Below are positions 1-9,388 of a DNA stretch of 64,000 bases, one piece after another; the first letter of the stretch is position 1, and the number at the start of each line of letters is the position of its first letter. The stretch comes from Clostridia bacterium (GTDB lineage Bacteria > Bacillota > Clostridia > Oscillospirales > SIG627): the NCBI GenBank assembly GCA_017507325.1, contig JAFWBD010000012.1:22087-86086 (forward strand). Reading direction: 5' to 3'. Under the pieces are notes generated by a model. The model worked only from the letters and a program-made list of their open reading frames with translations, was not told the origin of the DNA and did not search any database. A program made the translations under genes and the position numbers.

Positions 1-594
1 AACGACGGTGACGTGACCGCCTTTGCGGGAGCCGTAGATCTGGAGGACAACGCCGTTTTGGGAATTGCCATGGGCACCAGCGAAGCGGGCGGATACGTGG
101 ACGAAAACGGCTGTCTGACCGGATGGCTGAATGAATTGGCCTTTTGTCCCGTGGATGCCAATCCCTCGGCGGCAAGGGACGAATGGAGCGGCGATATCGG
201 TTGCGGCGCCTGCTATTTTTCTCAGGATGCCGTCATCAAGCTCTCCCCTGCGGCGGGAATCACCCTTGACCCCGCCCTCTCCCCTGCCGAAAAGCTGAAG
301 GCGGTTCAAGCCTTGGCCGAAGAGGGGCACCGCGGGGCGCTGGACATTTTCCGCAGCATCGGCATCTATCTCGGGCACAGCATTCCGCTGTACGCCTCGG
401 TCTATACCCTGCGGCACGTATTGCTTTTGGGGCGAGTGGTCAGCGGCAAGGGCGGTGAGGAGATGCTCGCCTGCTGCAAAAAGGTGCTGGAGGAGGAATA
501 CCCCGATCTGAAGGTGAACGTAACCCTTCCGGGAGAAAAATTCCGCCGCTTGGGGCAAAGCGTTGCCGCCGCCTATTTACCCAAAATCGGATAA
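1..594 (+). CDS. ROK-family protein (sugar kinase/regulator-like), 5' truncated
   Basis: The frame is open from the first base of the window, so the N-terminal half, including any ATP-binding motif, lies outside. The visible 197 residues read NDGD followed by ATAFAGA-like and VLGIAMGTSEAGG-like stretches, matching the ROK core in which an Asn-Asp pair and a Gly-rich GTG-type motif bind the sugar. The usual Cys-rich ROK zinc signature is not evident in the visible part, although GCGAC is present. ROK proteins are glucokinases, N-acetylhexosamine kinases or transcription factors; the truncated copy does not allow a choice. A strong terminator follows at 620-653, so this is the last gene of its transcript. 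Confidence 0.7.
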   Translation, partial: NDGDVTAFAGAVDLEDNAVLGIAMGTSEAGGYVDENGCLTGWLNELAFCPVDANPSAARDEWSGDIGCGACYFSQDAVIKLSPAAGITLDPALSPAEKLKAVQALAEEGHRGALDIFRSIGIYLGHSIPLYASVYTLRHVLLLGRVVSGKGGEEMLACCKKVLEEEYPDLKVNVTLPGEKFRRLGQSVAAAYLPKIG

Positions 595-619
595 AGCGCC
601 GAATTCACATCAAACTCTC

Positions 620-653
620 GGGGAAGCGCAAAAAAGCGCTTCCCCTCTTTTTT
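620..653 (+). terminator. intrinsic terminator after the ROK gene
   Basis: A perfect 10-bp stem (GGGGAAGCGC at 620-629 with GCGCTTCCCC at 636-645) encloses an A6 loop and is followed by a TCTTTTTT tract. It separates the truncated ROK gene from the GDPD-like gene. Confidence 0.9.
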
Positions 654-684
654 CGGAGAATTCCCGAGGAAAGAGAAAAAAGCA

Positions 685-714
685 TTGACTTTACCGCTTC
701 GGATATGATAGGAT
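685..714 (+). promoter_or_regulatory. putative sigma-A promoter for the GDPD-like gene
   Basis: TTGACT at 685-690 and TAGGAT at 709-714 are separated by 18 bp. The gene starts 40 nt further on behind a CGGAGGT ribosome binding site (741-747). The -10 is imperfect. Confidence 0.45.
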
Positions 715-753
715 AAGTTCGTCCATAAACATTGAATGAACGGAGGTTTTCCC

Positions 754-1986
754 ATGTTCGATCCCTATCGCCCTTATATGACCAAAACGCTTGAAACGCC
801 TTTTTCGGATCACCCCATTGACAGCGTTTCCGCCGAAGCGCTTCTCCCCTTTTCTTCCGCAGGAGTTTTCACAAAAAGCTTTGACGTGACCGTGAAGGGA
901 AAAGAGGAATTCCGCGAAATTTTCATCCTTTCCTCCACGGCAAAATATGAGTGTGCAAACGGCGGGATGCCTCTGATCCAGTTCCGCTTGATCGACAACG
1001 CGGGAGAGATCCTCTATTATTCTCCCGCCTATGAGATTGGCCATACCCGTGAATTTTACCGGAGAGAATGGCGAATTCCCCCCATCATTGATCGCTACGA
1101 CACCCTTCGCATTTCCTTTTTCCTTCCCGAGGACTGCCGCCTTTACATCCGCGAGTTTAAGGTAAAACGTAACCACCGCATTCGCGAAGGAAACCTGGGC
1201 GTGCTTTACCACGCCCACGCCGGTGTACCGGGATACGCCCCCTCCAATACCGTCTTCGGCTTCCAGATGGCGGCGGAAATGGGCTTCACCAGCTGTATCA
1301 CCATTCCGAAATTCACCAAGGACGGTGTGGGCATTTGCTTCCACGACGATGACTCTGTCCGAAAGCTCGTTCGCTATGAGGACGGCTCCATGGTGCAGGA
1401 AGGCAGCCCCGATGATAAGCCGATCTGTGACTTTACCTACGAGGAATTGATGAAATTTGACGTAGGCAGAAAAAAAAGCAGCATCTATACGGGTATGAAG
1501 ATGCCCACACTGGACGAATTTTTCCGTATCTGCTCCATGACGGGAATGGATCCCATCTTTTCCGTACACCCCGCGCTGACCCACGACGAATGGGAATACG
1601 TGCGTCATCTTCTGATCAAGTACCGCTTATTGGAGCGCTTCCGGATCAAGGCAGGCAGTCCCTCCACCCAAAGGGTTGCCCGCGAGGTCTTTGACGACGA
1701 TATCGGCGGATACATTCTCATTCAGGGCGCAAAGAGCAATTGGGATCCTGCCGAGCAGGCAAAGGCTTGCCTTTTGGATCCCGCCCGTCACCGCGTCATT
1801 ACCGAATACTTCGGAACCGCGCCCGAGGTTGAGGATAAGATCCGCCTGGCCAGAAGCGAGGGATTTTTCACCTCGGTTGCCGCCATGAAGGGCGGCGTCA
1901 GCGGCCCCGGAATGCGGATCCTGATGGATCTGGGCGTTTCGGAATTCACCCTGGATCACCATTGCTCTATGGGCTTGGATTGGTAA
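754..1986 (+). CDS. GDPD-like TIM-barrel protein with degenerate active site
   Basis: This 410-residue protein has an N-terminal beta-rich region (about 1-135) followed by a glycerophosphodiester phosphodiesterase-like domain (about 140-405). Framework motifs are visible: LYHAHAG in place of the usual HRG, PSNT in place of PENT, TKDGVGICFHDD matching the TKDG...HD segment, and a late beta strand ending in DHH. Most catalytic positions differ: the Arg of HRG is Ala, the Glu of PENT is Ser, and the ExD metal pair is replaced by TIP. It is therefore probably not a normal phosphodiesterase and may be a binding or structural relative. The ATG at 754 was chosen because CGGAGGT sits just upstream; an in-frame ATG at 736 lacks a site. 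No signal peptide is seen, so a cytoplasmic location is inferred. Confidence 0.65.
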   Translation: MFDPYRPYMTKTLETPFSDHPIDSVSAEALLPFSSAGVFTKSFDVTVKGKEEFREIFILSSTAKYECANGGMPLIQFRLIDNAGEILYYSPAYEIGHTREFYRREWRIPPIIDRYDTLRISFFLPEDCRLYIREFKVKRNHRIREGNLGVLYHAHAGVPGYAPSNTVFGFQMAAEMGFTSCITIPKFTKDGVGICFHDDDSVRKLVRYEDGSMVQEGSPDDKPICDFTYEELMKFDVGRKKSSIYTGMKMPTLDEFFRICSMTGMDPIFSVHPALTHDEWEYVRHLLIKYRLLERFRIKAGSPSTQRVAREVFDDDIGGYILIQGAKSNWDPAEQAKACLLDPARHRVITEYFGTAPEVEDKIRLARSEGFFTSVAAMKGGVSGPGMRILMDLGVSEFTLDHHCSMGLDW

Positions 1987-2028
1987 AAAAAGCATTCTTC
2001 CTCCCGCCGACGGCACAATAAAAGGCAC

Positions 2029-2078
2029 AAAAAAGCGGCAGAGAACGGAGATTTTTCTCCGACTCTGCCGCTTTTTCC
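2029..2078. terminator. bidirectional terminator between the GDPD-like gene and trhA
   Basis: A 14-bp stem pairs AAAAAGCGGCAGAG (2030-2043) with CTCTGCCGCTTTTT (2063-2076), and an inner CGGAGA/TCTCCG stem extends it. A-tract and T-tract flank it, so it can end both convergent transcripts. Confidence 0.92.
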
Positions 2079-2085
2079 TTTCGTC

Positions 2086-2751
2086 TCACAAGACGTAGAA
2101 GAAGATCGCAAAAAAGTGCAAAATACAAGCAAACAAAACAAACAAATGAAACACGGAATGGACGTATTTGACGTGCTTTTTTTTGCCGAGCCCGTAAATG
2201 ACCGCACCCACGGTATACAAAACGCCGCCCAGAAAGATCATAAGCATTCCCGGGACCCCCACAGCCTCAATTGCCTTGGGTAAGCAGAACAAGATGCACC
2301 AGCCCATAGCAAGATAAGAGATCATGGAAAAGACCTTGAATTTATGCATATTCACTGCGGTTAAGGTGATGGAAAGGATCGCACACGCCCACACAATGCC
2401 GAAGACGACCCACGCCAAAGCAAGAGACTCCTCCCGAAGCGCAACCAGCACAATGGGGGTATAGGTTCCCGCAATGAGCAGATAAATGGTGCAATGATCC
2501 ATCACGCGGAACACCTTTTTGGCTTTGACGGGAACCAGCCCGTGATAGAGACTTGACATCGTAAACAGCAAAATGATGGTGAAACCGTAAATGGCGGAGC
2601 TGACGATCCCCCAGGGATCCCCCTTCAAGGAGGCTCGGATCACACAAAGGGTCAGCGCCGCGATTCCGAGGGCGCCCCCCACAATATGGGTCACCATATT
2701 AAATATTTCTTCTCCGCGGGTATAGGCGGGCAACGGATGCTTTTCTTTCAA
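2086..2751 (-). CDS. trhA: hemolysin III / PAQR-family membrane protein TrhA
   Basis: A 221-residue polytopic membrane protein with about seven hydrophobic helices. The conserved PAQR/HlyIII features are visible: the N-terminal GEEIFNMVTHIVGG segment, SSLYHGL in helix 3 (Ser/His metal-site positions), MDHCTIYLLIAGTYTP, and a C-terminal HSVFHLFVLFACILHF with the remaining histidines. Bacterial members have been linked to membrane fluidity homeostasis; the name hemolysin is historical. The start is a TTG at 2751, supported by GGGAGG six bases upstream, and a strong promoter lies at 2785-2812. It is monocistronic and convergent with the GDPD-like gene. Confidence 0.88.
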   Translation of the reverse strand: MKEKHPLPAYTRGEEIFNMVTHIVGGALGIAALTLCVIRASLKGDPWGIVSSAIYGFTIILLFTMSSLYHGLVPVKAKKVFRVMDHCTIYLLIAGTYTPIVLVALREESLALAWVVFGIVWACAILSITLTAVNMHKFKVFSMISYLAMGWCILFCLPKAIEAVGVPGMLMIFLGGVLYTVGAVIYGLGKKKHVKYVHSVFHLFVLFACILHFFAIFFYVL

Positions 2752-2784
2752 GGTGTTCCTCCCGTATTTAGTTTCTAAAACTAT

Positions 2785-2812
2785 ATTATACGTTTTTTAA
2801 AGCTTTTGTCAA
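2785..2812 (-). promoter_or_regulatory. sigma-A promoter of trhA
   Basis: On the minus strand TTGACA (2807-2812) and TATAAT (2785-2790) are separated by 16 bp. The start codon lies 34 nt downstream. Confidence 0.75.
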
Positions 2813-2853
2813 GAGAAAAGATCCTCGAAAAAAAGAAAAAAATTCACTTCCTC

Positions 2854-2882
2854 TTGACGGAAAAAGACGGAAGGAGTATAAT
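2854..2882 (+). promoter_or_regulatory. sigma-A promoter of the phosphoribosyltransferase gene
   Basis: TTGACG (2854-2859) and TATAAT (2877-2882) have an ideal 17-bp spacer. It is back to back with the trhA promoter, about 40 bp away. Confidence 0.8.
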
Positions 2883-2920
2883 ATTCGGTGGAAAAAATCT
2901 CCCAAAGGAGGACTGTCCCC

Positions 2921-3484
2921 ATGCAGCTATATCACAGAATGAAAATTGCCGGTATTCAGCGCGATCTTCCCATTTGCAAGGTAAACGATTCTCTTTACAT
3001 CGCCGGATTCGTTATTTTCGGTGACGTTGAATTAACCGTTGCCACCGCAAAGGAACTGTTGAGCCGCATTCCCTTTGAGTACGACTATATGATGACCGCC
3101 GAGGCCAAGGGCATCCCGCTGATCCACGAAATGGCCCGTCAAAGCGGCGTCAACAAATATTTTCTGGCACGCAAGGCACCCAAGCTTTATATGACGGGCG
3201 TTATGAGTGCCAGTGTTCGTTCCATTACCACCGCAAAGGAGCAGACTCTGTATCTGGATACTGCCGACGCCGAATTGATCCGCGGCAAGAAAATTCTTTT
3301 GGTGGACGACGTGATCTCCACGGGAGAATCTCTCCACGCCTTGGAGGTTCTGGTGGAAAAGGCAGGCGGCAACATTGTGGGACGCTGTGCCATTTTGGCA
3401 GAGGGAGAGGCTCAAAGCCGCAAGGATCTGATCTATCTGGAGAAGCTCCCTTTATTCAACGAAAAAGGCGAAATTATCGGTTAA
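2921..3484 (+). CDS. purine-type phosphoribosyltransferase (Apt/Xpt-like)
   Basis: The 187-residue protein carries the PRPP-binding signature ILLVDDVISTGES at about residues 125-137, the hallmark of type I phosphoribosyltransferases, and a preceding TAEAKGIPL segment resembling the PPi loop of Apt and Xpt. It would transfer a phosphoribosyl group from PRPP to a base; adenine is the best guess, xanthine is possible, and the sequence alone does not settle it. The ATG at 2921 has AAAGGAGG eight to ten bases upstream; an earlier in-frame start at 2888 lacks a site. It has its own promoter (2854-2882) and terminator (3490-3527), so it is monocistronic. Confidence 0.8.
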   Translation: MQLYHRMKIAGIQRDLPICKVNDSLYIAGFVIFGDVELTVATAKELLSRIPFEYDYMMTAEAKGIPLIHEMARQSGVNKYFLARKAPKLYMTGVMSASVRSITTAKEQTLYLDTADAELIRGKKILLVDDVISTGESLHALEVLVEKAGGNIVGRCAILAEGEAQSRKDLIYLEKLPLFNEKGEIIG

Positions 3485-3489
3485 ACGTT

Positions 3490-3527
3490 ACGGATCCCCT
3501 CGGCCCGCCTTGGGGATCCGTTTTTTC
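3490..3527 (+). terminator. intrinsic terminator after the phosphoribosyltransferase gene
   Basis: ACGGATCCCC (3490-3499) pairs with GGGGATCCGT (3512-3521) across a 12-nt loop and is followed by a T tract. It ends directly upstream of the ABC exporter ribosome binding site. Confidence 0.9.
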
Positions 3528-3547
3528 TTTTTTTGAAAGGATCTGTT

Positions 3548-5287
3548 ATGCTCAAACGCTTTTTACAGTATTACAAGCCCCATCGAACGCTGTTTTGGCT
3601 CGATATGACCGCTTCCCTTTTGGTGGCGGTTTTGGGAATCGTTTATCCCGTCATCACCCGCGCCATGCTCAACGATCTGATCCCCAACCAAAAATGGCAG
3701 GGAATCTTATTTGCGGGCTTGGCCCTTCTTTTGATCTATTTGCTCCGAGGCCTTTTGAATTTTTTCATTCAGTACCAGGGACACGTGATGGGTGTCAAAA
3801 TGCAGGCCACGATGCGAAGCGATCTGTTTTCTCATTTGGAAAAGCTCCCGTTTTCCTTTTTTGACGCCAACGAGACGGGAAAGATCATGTCCCGCTTGAC
3901 CAATGATCTGAAGGACGTGACGGAGCTTGCCCACCACGGCCCCGAGAATCTGATCATTTGCTCCATTTCCATTCTCATTTCCTTCACCTATCTTTCCACC
4001 ATTGAATTTCGTCTGTCCCTGATCGTATTTGCCTGCGTCCCTCTTTTGATTCTGGTGTCCCTTCTGACACGAAAGAAAATGCGCTCCGCCTTCAGCCGCA
4101 ACCGCGAGGCTATGGCCGTCATCAACGGCTCCTTGCAAAGCAGCATTGCGGGGATCCGCGTAACCAAGGCCTTTACCAATTCCGAAATCGAAAAGGATAA
4201 ATTCGAAACGGGCAACAAGGCCTTCATTGAATCCAGCCGCGATGCCTACCGCTCTATGGCAACCTTCCATTCCTCCACCGCCTTCATCACCGACGTTTTC
4301 AACGTGGTGATCCTGATCGCGGGCGGCATTTTCCTGTATGCGGGCGAGATCAACTTTGCCGATTATTCCGCCTTTATCGTTTCCATCGGTCTGTTTTTGA
4401 ATCCCGTGAATACTCTGATCCGCTTTATGGAGCAGTTTCAGGACGGAATTGCGGGATTTGAGCGCTTTTTGGCCATTATGGATACTCCCCCCGAAAAAGA
4501 TCACCCCGAGGCCGTTGATGCGGGGATCTTAGAGGGAACCGTAGAATTCCGAGGGGTTCAAAGCGGCTATGACGACGGCCCCGATATTCTCCGTGGGATT
4601 GATCTTGCCATCCGCAAGGGAATGACCTATGCATTGGTGGGTCCCAGCGGCGGTGGAAAAACCACCATCTGCCACCTGATCCCCCACTTCTATCCCCTGC
4701 GCGGCGGCGAGATCTATTTGGACGGAAAGCCCCTTTCCCGTTTAACGCGGGAATCGGTTCGAAGAAACATCGGTATGGTCCAGCAGGACGTGTATCTGTT
4801 CAACGCCTCCATTCGGGATAATATTCTCTACGGAAAGCCCGATGCCACGGAGGACGAGGTGATCGAGGCGGCAAAGCGCGCCAACATTCACGAATTCATC
4901 CAAAGCCTGGAAAACGGATACGATACGGTGATCGGAGAACGGGGCGTTCGACTTTCGGGCGGACAGAAGCAACGGCTTTGCATTGCGAGAGTCTTTTTAA
5001 AGAATCCCCCCATTTTGATTTTGGATGAAGCCACCAGCGCTTTGGATAACACCACGGAAATTCTGATCCAGCGCTCTCTGGACGAGCTCTGCCGAGGCCG
5101 CACCACGTTGGTGGTGGCACATCGCCTTTCCACCATCAAGAATGCCGATGAAATTGCCGTGATCGCCAAGGGAAGCATTTTGGAGCGGGGTACCCACGAA
5201 GAGCTTTTGGCGCAAGGGGGAACGTATCGGACCCTGTACGAGCAGCAATTCCGTGATGACGTTGCTCCGGTAACCGAGGATCTGTAA
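3548..5287 (+). CDS. ABC transporter, fused permease and ATPase (MdlB/MsbA-like exporter)
   Basis: This 579-residue half-transporter has a six-helix type IV exporter membrane domain (about 1-310) and an ATPase domain (about 335-570). The Walker A motif GPSGGGKTT, Q-loop MVQQDVYLFNASI, signature LSGGQKQR, Walker B ILILDEATSALD and switch His in VVAHRLST are all intact. Such proteins act as homo- or heterodimers in the cytoplasmic membrane and export lipids, peptides or drugs. No partner half-transporter lies next to it, so a homodimer is inferred. The ATG at 3548 was chosen over an upstream TTG because GAAAGGA lies at 3535-3541. The substrate is unknown. Confidence 0.9.
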   Translation: MLKRFLQYYKPHRTLFWLDMTASLLVAVLGIVYPVITRAMLNDLIPNQKWQGILFAGLALLLIYLLRGLLNFFIQYQGHVMGVKMQATMRSDLFSHLEKLPFSFFDANETGKIMSRLTNDLKDVTELAHHGPENLIICSISILISFTYLSTIEFRLSLIVFACVPLLILVSLLTRKKMRSAFSRNREAMAVINGSLQSSIAGIRVTKAFTNSEIEKDKFETGNKAFIESSRDAYRSMATFHSSTAFITDVFNVVILIAGGIFLYAGEINFADYSAFIVSIGLFLNPVNTLIRFMEQFQDGIAGFERFLAIMDTPPEKDHPEAVDAGILEGTVEFRGVQSGYDDGPDILRGIDLAIRKGMTYALVGPSGGGKTTICHLIPHFYPLRGGEIYLDGKPLSRLTRESVRRNIGMVQQDVYLFNASIRDNILYGKPDATEDEVIEAAKRANIHEFIQSLENGYDTVIGERGVRLSGGQKQRLCIARVFLKNPPILILDEATSALDNTTEILIQRSLDELCRGRTTLVVAHRLSTIKNADEIAVIAKGSILERGTHEELLAQGGTYRTLYEQQFRDDVAPVTEDL

Positions 5288-5292
5288 AACAA

Positions 5293-5356
5293 AAAAAGCA
5301 ACTCCTTCCGACTCAATCCGAAAACAATCGGTAAAAACGGAAGGGTTGCTTTTTCT
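5293..5356. terminator. bidirectional terminator between the ABC exporter and dat
   Basis: AAAAAGCAACTCCTTCCG (5293-5310) pairs with CGGAAGGGTTGCTTTTT (5338-5354), with one imperfection, and is flanked by A and T tracts for both directions. Confidence 0.88.
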
Positions 5357-5367
5357 TTTTTGAATGC

Positions 5368-6216
5368 TTACATTTCAGTTGCTTCCAGGATCATTTCCCG
5401 ATAGGCCGCTGCAATTTTTTTCAGGGTTTCGGGATCTTTTCCTCCTACGGGCTTTCCGTCGATCTCCACACAGCGGCACATTACGGCCGTGGTAGACATT
5501 ATGATAATCTCATCCGCCGAGAGAAGCTCTTCTCTGGTAAAGGGTGCAATCCTTGTAGGAATTCCTATTTTTTCGCAAAGCATCAAATAATGCTTACGGG
5601 TGATGCTGGGAAGGATCAATTCATCGGCGGGCGGGGTACAAAACACACCGTTCTTCAGCATTCCAATGCTGCTGTGACAGCCCTCCGTCACCCTCTCCCC
5701 GCGATGATAAACCACTTCATAGCAACCCGCTTCCTTGGCTTTTTGCTGAGCTAAAACATTGGGAAGCAAATTCAAGGTTTTAATATCACACATCAAGAAA
5801 CGAATATCCTCTTCAAAAAGCGCGGAAACCTCTGTACCCATCTTTTTGAAACAGGTTGGCTTCAGGGTAAAGTACAAATTGGCTGTCACCCCCTCGGGAA
5901 ATGCGTGAGAGCGTGGTGCTGTTCCTCGGGATGCCTGAAAATAGAGAACAGCTTCTTCGATATCCCGATCAAGTTTTGAGAGCAGCTCCTCGATGATCTT
6001 ACGAACCTGCTCCTTTGTTTGAGCAAGATTCAATTTCAGCCGCTGGGCGTTTCTGAAAAAGCGATCCAAATGATCCTCCAGCGCAAAACAAACTCCTTTT
6101 CGAACCGTCGCCACATCATAGATGCCGTCGCCGAAATAAAAGGCCCTGTCCTCCGGAGATATTCTCGCCTCGGATAAAGCGGTCATAGTACCGTTATACC
6201 ATGCAATTTCTCTCAT
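5368..6216 (-). CDS. dat: D-amino-acid aminotransferase (class IV PLP enzyme)
   Basis: The 282-residue sequence resembles Bacillus-type D-alanine aminotransferase along its whole length. YFGDGIYDVATV near the N-terminus, RGTAPRSHAFP at about 97-107, and CDIKTLN with the PLP Schiff-base lysine at about residue 146 are visible, followed by ERVTEG binding the cofactor phosphate. The RxH pattern favours D-amino-acid over branched-chain substrates. It would interconvert D-Ala and D-Glu with their 2-oxo acids and so feed peptidoglycan synthesis. Its ATG overlaps the stop of the upstream methyltransferase gene (ATGA), so it is the last gene of a four-gene operon and is probably translationally coupled. 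Confidence 0.92.
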   Translation of the reverse strand: MREIAWYNGTMTALSEARISPEDRAFYFGDGIYDVATVRKGVCFALEDHLDRFFRNAQRLKLNLAQTKEQVRKIIEELLSKLDRDIEEAVLYFQASRGTAPRSHAFPEGVTANLYFTLKPTCFKKMGTEVSALFEEDIRFLMCDIKTLNLLPNVLAQQKAKEAGCYEVVYHRGERVTEGCHSSIGMLKNGVFCTPPADELILPSITRKHYLMLCEKIGIPTRIAPFTREELLSADEIIIMSTTAVMCRCVEIDGKPVGGKDPETLKKIAAAYREMILEATEM

Positions 6217-7406
6217 TTTATCGTCCTCTCTTTCTTCTTGAAACCGTGATTTTTCGAATCGTGAAATGTCTTTTCAAATTCATTTTGGGGTTTATAGAAC
6301 TGATAGTAGAAGCATTTGAGCATTCCGTTATACAGCTTTCGGATCTGATCGGCACGACGTCCGTAATGACGCTGGAACTCCTCATCGGATGTGATCACGT
6401 AAATCTGCCAGCGATCCAGATTCTTCCAATGAGCGCCCATCGCGGAATACAAACGGTGTGCCTCCTCGCGGGAATCCATTCGCTCTCCGTAAGGCGGGTT
6501 GCACACCACGGTGCCGCGTCGGCCTTGGGTCTCCAGCCCCAGAGCGTTTTTCGGGAAGAAGCGGATCTGATCCAAAACCCCTGCGGAAGCGGCGTTTTCC
6601 TTTGCCAATTCCACCATAGCGGGATCAATATCGCTTCCGTAAGCCTCAAAGCCGCTTCGGATCCTCAGATCCTGCGCCTCCTGCCGAGCCTGGCGCCAAA
6701 TGGATTCGGGCAGATCCAAAAATTCTTCTCCGAGAAAGCTTCGAAAGGAGCCGGGGGCAATCCGATTCATCATCAGCGTCGCTTCGATGGGAATGGTACC
6801 CGAGCCGCAAAAGGGATCCCAAAACAAAACGTCCTCCCTCGGACGGGCAATGCGACACATAGCGGCGGCAAGCGTTTCCCGAATGGGGGCCTCTCCCGCT
6901 TTTTTTCGATAACCCCTTTTATACAGCGGTGCTCCCGAGGTATCAATGAGAAGATCCGCCGTATCGTTGAGAATAAAAAATTCGATCTGCATACGGGTTC
7001 CTTCCTCGGAAAACCAGTTGATGCCGTATTCCCTTCCCAGGCGCTCCACCACGGCCTTTTTCACAATGCTCTGACAATCGGGGATGCTTTTGAGGGCAGA
7101 GCGGACGGCGTGCCCCTTGACGGGGAAGGCATCGTCGGGCCCGATCCACCGCTCCCAAGGCAAGGCTCGAACTCCTTGGAACAGCTCTTCAAAGCTTGCG
7201 GCCGGAAAGGATCCCATCCGAATCAGAACCCGCTCCGCGAAGCGAAGCCACAGATTGCAGCGGGCAATGGCGGAAACAGGACCCGAAAAGATCACCCTTC
7301 CGTCCATGGTCAAAATCCTTTCGTATCCCAGGGAATCGATCTCCTCCCCCAAGAATTTTTCCAATCCGAAAAGACAGGTTGCAACCAATTCGATACGTTC
7401 TTCCAT
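6213..7406 (-). CDS. THUMP-domain class I methyltransferase, RlmL/YpsC-like
   Basis: The 397-residue protein has an N-terminal ferredoxin-like/THUMP RNA-binding region (about 1-160) and a C-terminal Rossmann methyltransferase domain. The SAM motif DPFCGSGTIPIEA and the catalytic NPPYGERM (as in N2-guanine methyltransferases) are clear. The family methylates guanine N2 in 23S rRNA; the exact site is not readable from sequence. The C-terminal tail is Lys/Arg rich, fitting RNA contact. The ATG at 7406 has AAGAGGT upstream. It lies 8 nt after tgt and overlaps dat by 4 nt, so RNA modification and D-amino-acid metabolism share a transcript. Confidence 0.88.
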   Translation of the reverse strand: MEERIELVATCLFGLEKFLGEEIDSLGYERILTMDGRVIFSGPVSAIARCNLWLRFAERVLIRMGSFPAASFEELFQGVRALPWERWIGPDDAFPVKGHAVRSALKSIPDCQSIVKKAVVERLGREYGINWFSEEGTRMQIEFFILNDTADLLIDTSGAPLYKRGYRKKAGEAPIRETLAAAMCRIARPREDVLFWDPFCGSGTIPIEATLMMNRIAPGSFRSFLGEEFLDLPESIWRQARQEAQDLRIRSGFEAYGSDIDPAMVELAKENAASAGVLDQIRFFPKNALGLETQGRRGTVVCNPPYGERMDSREEAHRLYSAMGAHWKNLDRWQIYVITSDEEFQRHYGRRADQIRKLYNGMLKCFYYQFYKPQNEFEKTFHDSKNHGFKKKERTIK

Positions 7407-7414
7407 ACGACCTC

Positions 7415-9266
<1,852 letters not shown>

Positions 9267-9283
9267 TTTCCGCTCCCGAACGG

Positions 9284-9312
9284 TTGTAATTTCAACGGCT
9301 TTATGCTATAAT
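9284..9312 (+). promoter_or_regulatory. putative promoter of dnaE
   Basis: TTGTAA (9284-9289) and TATAAT (9307-9312) have a 17-bp spacer. It faces the thioesterase promoter at 9350-9378, so the two transcripts would overlap at their 5' ends. Confidence 0.65.
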
Positions 9313-9349
9313 GAAAAAAATCTTATGATACTTTCGCCGAACTTAGGGT

Positions 9350-9378
9350 ATTATAATACGAAAAGTAAATTCTGTCAA
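9350..9378 (-). promoter_or_regulatory. promoter of the thioesterase-tgt-methyltransferase-dat operon
   Basis: On the minus strand TTGACA (9373-9378) and TATAAT (9350-9355) have a 17-bp spacer. The -10 lies in the palindrome TATTATAATA, which also presents a TATAAT to the plus strand. Confidence 0.75.
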
Positions 9379-9388
9379 AGGATTTTCT

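Noticed and set aside
2086..2751. Reading the hemolysin III homologue as a toxin
   Set aside because: PAQR/TrhA proteins are widespread housekeeping membrane proteins; nothing nearby suggests virulence.
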